From Eriocheir sinensis (taxonomy: Eukaryota; Arthropoda; Malacostraca; Decapoda; Varunidae), in NCBI RefSeq assembly GCF_024679095.1, contig NC_066544.1, positions 4,467,524 to 4,531,523 of the forward strand: DNA of 64,000 nucleotides. Reading direction: 5' to 3'. The position numbers and the translations under genes are program-made. The notes beneath the pieces were generated by a model, which searched no databases, was not told the DNA's origin, and saw only the letters and a list, made by a program, of their open reading frames with translations. Positions 60,450 to 64,000 of the stretch are shown one piece after another; the stretch's first letter is position 1, and every line of letters begins with the position of its first letter.

Positions 60450-61290
60450 GAGTCAATGATTGGGGCAAGAAGAACCTGGTGTCCTTCAACGCCTCAAAAA
60501 CACAGTTTCTCCACCTATCCACTCGACACAATCTTCCAAACAACTATCCCCTATTCTTTGACAACACCCAGCTATCACCTTCCTCAACACTAAACATCCT
60601 CGGTCTATCCTTAACTCAAAATCTCAACTGGAAACTTCATATCTCATCTCTTACTAAATCAGCTTCCTCGAGGCTGGGCGTTCTGTACCGTCTCCGCCAG
60701 TTCTTCTCCCCTGCACAGTTGCTGTCCATGTACAGGGGCCTTGTCCGCCCTCGTATGGAGTATGCATCTCATGTGTGGTGGGGCTCCACTCACACAGCTC
60801 CTCTGGAGGCTAAGGCTCTTCGTCTCATCAGCTCTCCTCCTCATATTGATAGTCTTCTACCTCTTAAATTCCGCCGCAATGTTGCCTCTCTTTCTATCTT
60901 CTATCGATATTTCCACGCTGACTGCTCATCTGAACTTGCTCACTGCATGCCTCCCCCCCTCCCGCGGCCCCGCTGCATTCGACTTTCTACTCATGCTCAT
61001 CCCTATACTGTCCAAACCCCTTATGCAAGAGTTAACCAGCATCTTCACTCTTTCATCCCTCACGCTGGTAAACTCTGGAACAATCTTCCTTCATCTGTAT
61101 TTCCTGCCTACGACTTGAACTCTTTCAAGAGGAGGGTATCAGGACATCTCTCCTCCCGTATTTGATCTTCCTTTCGGCCACCTCTTTTGTTTCTTTTTTA
61201 GGAGCAGCGAGTAGCGGGCTTTTTTTTATTATTGTTTTCTTTTTTTGTGTGCCCTTGAGCTGCCTCCTTTGTTGTAAAAAAAAAAAAAAA
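60450..61290 (+). mobile_element. 5'-truncated jockey-like non-LTR retrotransposon (LINE)
   Basis: The element consists of the C-terminal end of a reverse-transcriptase ORF, a 3' UTR of about 110 bases ending GCCCTTGAGCTGCCTCCTTT, and 15 A at 61276-61290. AATGAT occurs at the 5' edge (60455-60460), and ATGAT follows the A tail using its last A, a possible short target-site duplication or microhomology. The 5' end lacks the endonuclease and catalytic RT motifs, as expected from incomplete reverse transcription. Confidence 0.85.
60452..61165 (+). pseudogene. C-terminal reverse-transcriptase fragment of the LINE
   Basis: The frame is open to TGA at 61163-61165. It carries hallmarks of the C-terminal part of jockey/CR1-like pol proteins: NLVSFNASKTQFLHLS early, LGLSLTQNLNWKLHI, a YRLRQFFSPAQLLSMYRGL segment, RPRMEYASHVW, and RVSGHLSSRI at the end. 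The catalytic YxDD region would lie upstream and is missing. Compared with my recollection of decapod relatives, about four residues seem deleted after THTAPL. There are no internal stops, which suggests a fairly recent insertion. It is not a functional enzyme. Confidence 0.88.
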
Positions 61291-61299
61291 TGATGAAAG

Positions 61300-61700
61300 T
61301 AAAAATAGAGAAAATAGAAATCAAGAGGCAGGCGAGCAAAGAGCAGCAATCCGCAAAGTCAAACCAAGGAAACTGTGGTTATTAGAGCATAAGGAGTCGA
61401 TAAAGCGGGGAAAAAATTGGGAGAAAGAGATAATGGAATGAAGGTTGGCAAGCGAAGATGCAGTAATAAGTGACAATATGCTGTTGCAAGACTTAATTGG
61501 CCTTCATTAAAAGAGATAAGCGAAAAAATCCTTCAAGTCCATTATTGTGACTGCGACAGAACAAAGGAGGAATAAAGAGAAAGAAAAACAAACAACACTA
61601 TAATGAATGTGACAAGGAAAAATTTCATGTCCTTATGTTTTTTTTTTTCGTTCTTGAGACACAGATAAATGGGAAGATAAATAGTTTGATAAGGAGAGGT

Positions 61701-61702
<2 letters not shown>
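61300..61702. other. A-rich unique sequence, no gene seen
   Basis: AG-rich sequence downstream of the LINE A tail with no recognised feature. Confidence 0.5.

Positions 61703-61794
<92 letters not shown>
61703..61794. repeat. (AC)n microsatellite
   Basis: Pure AC run of 92 bases. Confidence 0.98.
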
Positions 61795-61798
<4 letters not shown>

Positions 61799-62104
61799 CA
61801 ATCACCTAGTTTCCAAAGCAACATATGACCGAGTGAGATAAACTTAGCCCACATCAATCCGCTCACTCGCCCTCCCACCCTCCACCCCATTTTCCCTCTC
61901 CTCTTCCTCCCTCCCTCCCTCTCTCCCTCCCGCCAAGGTCTCACACACACATTATCAGGGAGTGTGTGTGCATTAGGTAAAGTTTGCTTGTTGTAGACTG
62001 CGGAACCCGGATGCAAAGATTTCCTTTGGGGAGAGAAGTGATTAATGTCGCGGCTGTTGACAAAATAGCTCCTGTGTTTTTGTGGACCCATGCGTGTGAT
62101 TTTG

Positions 62105-62545
62105 GTAAGGAGAGAGGGAGAGGGGGGGATGAAAGGAAGGGGGTAAGAGAGAGATGGGAGAAAAGAGTGGGAGAGGAAACAAGTGGTGTGGGTATAAGAG
62201 AGAAGGCGGAAGAGAGGGGGAGAATAAGGAAAGGGGGGATGAAAGAGAGAAGGGGAAGGAGATGGAGAGAGGTGATCTTGATCATGATCTTGATGTTACA
62301 GGTGGCTTGAGATTTCTCCCCAGCCTGGCCTTTGTATCGGCAACACAGGAGGCAAAGGGTAGGGGGGTATAATAGAGTTGGGTGAGAAGAGTGGGAGAGA
62401 GGAAAGAGGGGGGGGGGGTAAGAGAGAGACAGGGTAGGAGATAAGGAGAGAAAGAAGGGGGGGGTAAAAGAGAGAAGGGTAGTAGGGGAGAGGGAAGGGA
62501 GGGGGGTAAGACAGAGAGAAGGGGGAGGTGAGGGGAAAAGAAAGG
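62105..62545. repeat. Purine-rich minisatellite, about 45-50-bp period, split by unique sequence
   Basis: GGGGGTAAGAGAGAGA-type units recur near 62131, 62235, 62360, 62408, 62457 and 62502. About 80 bases of non-repetitive sequence (62275-62355) interrupt them. The insert is preceded by ATGTTACAG and followed by a GTAGGG word, but it lacks a polypyrimidine tract, so I do not call it an exon. Confidence 0.65.
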
Positions 62546-62609
62546 AAAAGGGGTTGAGAGAGAGAACAAAAGTACACAGACATGCAGGTGGACCAGAACA
62601 AACGGCACC

Positions 62610-62740
<131 letters not shown>

Positions 62741-62914
62741 GCAAGTGAGGGAAGAGCGATTTTAGAAATGAGAAAAGTTTTATTGAGCAGAACGCGAAAG
62801 AGTACACGACAGCACACGAGAATAAAGGAAAAAAAATAGATAGATAGAGATAAAGTAACATAAGAGATAAATGAGGAAAGACAGGAATAGGAGGAAAACC
62901 TTGACAACCATTGC

Positions 62915-62917
<3 letters not shown>

Positions 62918-62967
<50 letters not shown>
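62918..62967. repeat. (CA)n microsatellite
   Basis: CA run of about 50 bases followed by AAAC repeats. Confidence 0.96.
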
Positions 62968-62969
<2 letters not shown>

Positions 62970-63579
62970 AAACAAACAAACAAACACGGAAACAGCTGCA
63001 TGTATTTCTTTTTAACTGCACTGTCTTTTCCACACTCACAAGTCTCAACTAAGTAACCCATCTGCCTCACCTTCCTTGCTCACCGCCACTCCCTCCGCCC
63101 TCCGCCTCCCCCGCCACCCTCTCCTCACCAAGTACACGGTCACTCATCCATCACTCCTCACTCTCCTCACCATTATCATGACGACTCAGCGGATCGGCTT
63201 CCTCGTTGACTCACACGTTTAAGGTTTGGGCGATGCAGTAATCTACCTCTCGGAAAGGAGTCTTGCTGAGTGGATGCTGGTCGATCGGTTGGAATGAATA
63301 CTTGTGTTTGTTGAGGTTAAGATCCCCGTACTTAAAGTCCGTTCCTTCCATATTAAGAAAGAAAGAGATGAACGAGCTATGTAAAGTATATTTCTCCCTA
63401 TATTTTTTTGGTCAGAAGGGCGGTTATTTTGTAATATATATAATTGCTAACTTTTTAAGTATGCGGTATCAGTTTAACGTCCAAAAACTCTTCAGCTACG
63501 TAGCGGTTATCGTTATTTCATTATTCTGTATACTTTTCCCTTTTCTTTTCTTTTCTTTTTTCTTTTCTTTGTCACTGGC

Positions 63580-63747
63580 GGTGAAAGGCACAGATGCACC
63601 TCAAAAGCCTCTCCGCCGCGTCACCAGTAAATTGAGCGCGGTGGCGGGCGACAGCTGACGGCCGGCCATCAGCGCTGCCACATCCGGCGCCGACAACTAA
63701 CGCATCGCTGCCACAAGACGCGCTGGGAAAAGTGGCATCTTAATAAA
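63580..63747 (+). CDS. Candidate 3' terminal exon with AATAAA
   Basis: A long T/C-rich tract at 63530-63570 is followed by GGTGAAAG. A frame then reads GTDAPQKPLRRVTSKLSAVA to a TGA at 63656-63658. AATAAA lies at 63742-63747, 84 bases past the stop. The distance from the pyrimidine tract to the AG is somewhat long. The sequence around is CpG-rich, so a promoter-type region is an alternative. No family is recognised. Confidence 0.25.
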
Positions 63748-64000
63748 GGCACTGACTCCCCCTGCTCTTAATTTCCCCTCTCCCCGGACCACTTATACCG
63801 GCGTAATAGAGGCTCGGCACGTCGACAATCACACTGCTACTTCGGTCCGTCTGAAGGTATACTGTGTTTCCCATGCTGTTCCCTCTCTCATTTTTCTTTA
63901 CCTCCTTTTCTTCTCCCTCCTCTTCCTCCTCCTCGCCCTTCTCCCTATCCTCCCCCTCATTTTTCTTCCGCTTCCTTCTCCTCCCCCTTCCCGATCCTCC
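63748..64000. other. Window end, pyrimidine-rich, no gene seen
   Basis: Mixed then CTCC-rich sequence that runs to the end of the window. Confidence 0.5.

Noticed and set aside
62275..62358. Exon-like island between purine-rich minisatellite copies
   Set aside because: The upstream AG has no polypyrimidine tract on the plus strand and the minus-strand donor is weak.

Overview
The window looks like non-coding nuclear DNA of a decapod crustacean, most likely a crab. The assignment rests on an extreme density of very long simple repeats, four to six tRNA-headed SINE copies whose bodies I recognise from decapod sequences, and a 5'-truncated jockey-like non-LTR retrotransposon ending in a short 3' UTR and an A tail. 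Nothing looks prokaryotic: no operons, ribosome binding sites, rRNA or CRISPR. Most long open frames here are low-complexity translations of CT, AG, GT, AC, ATT or AGT tracts and are not genes.

Layout. 0-9 kb: a 116-bp minisatellite, four long CT arrays (one about 650 bp), a 1.58-kb hexanucleotide array at 2.3-3.9 kb, and a decayed minus-strand coding remnant at 7.9-8.4 kb. 9-16 kb: GGA tracts, quieter AT-rich DNA with one possible coding remnant (10.5 kb), a purine-rich minisatellite of about 75 bp period (13.7-14.2 kb), a small exon-like segment (14.73 kb), an E-box-rich stretch (15.2-15.5 kb) and the first ATT and AGT arrays (16.0-16.8 kb). 17-24 kb: CT and GT arrays, a duplicated segment around one CT array (18.5-18.9 kb), the best splice-flanked exon candidate (20.5 kb, minus), and an AG/CT inverted pair (23.5-23.8 kb). 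24-31 kb: a possible signal-anchor exon (24.3 kb), T/C-rich decayed tandem repeats, an AT array and GC-rich patches. 31-38 kb: a 100-bp minisatellite, the longest GT array, a GGT-rich block, AGT arrays and one good and one doubtful SINE. 38-48 kb: a possible TATA-led short frame, tetranucleotide tracts, a 40-bp minisatellite and a SINE embedded between GT tracts. 48-59 kb: more CT and GT arrays, a 152-bp minisatellite, and two tail-to-tail SINEs inserted in a 114-bp minisatellite. 59-64 kb: ATT arrays, the truncated LINE, a purine-rich minisatellite and a GC-rich segment with a possible 3' terminal exon and an AATAAA.

No complete gene can be assigned and the exon candidates cannot be joined into one model. 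They lie on both strands, and each rests only on splice-like signals plus an open frame of non-repetitive composition. I found no convincing new molecular system. The most useful signals are how SINE insertions, tail microsatellites and minisatellites are arranged, and the exon candidate whose polypyrimidine tract is itself a CT microsatellite.
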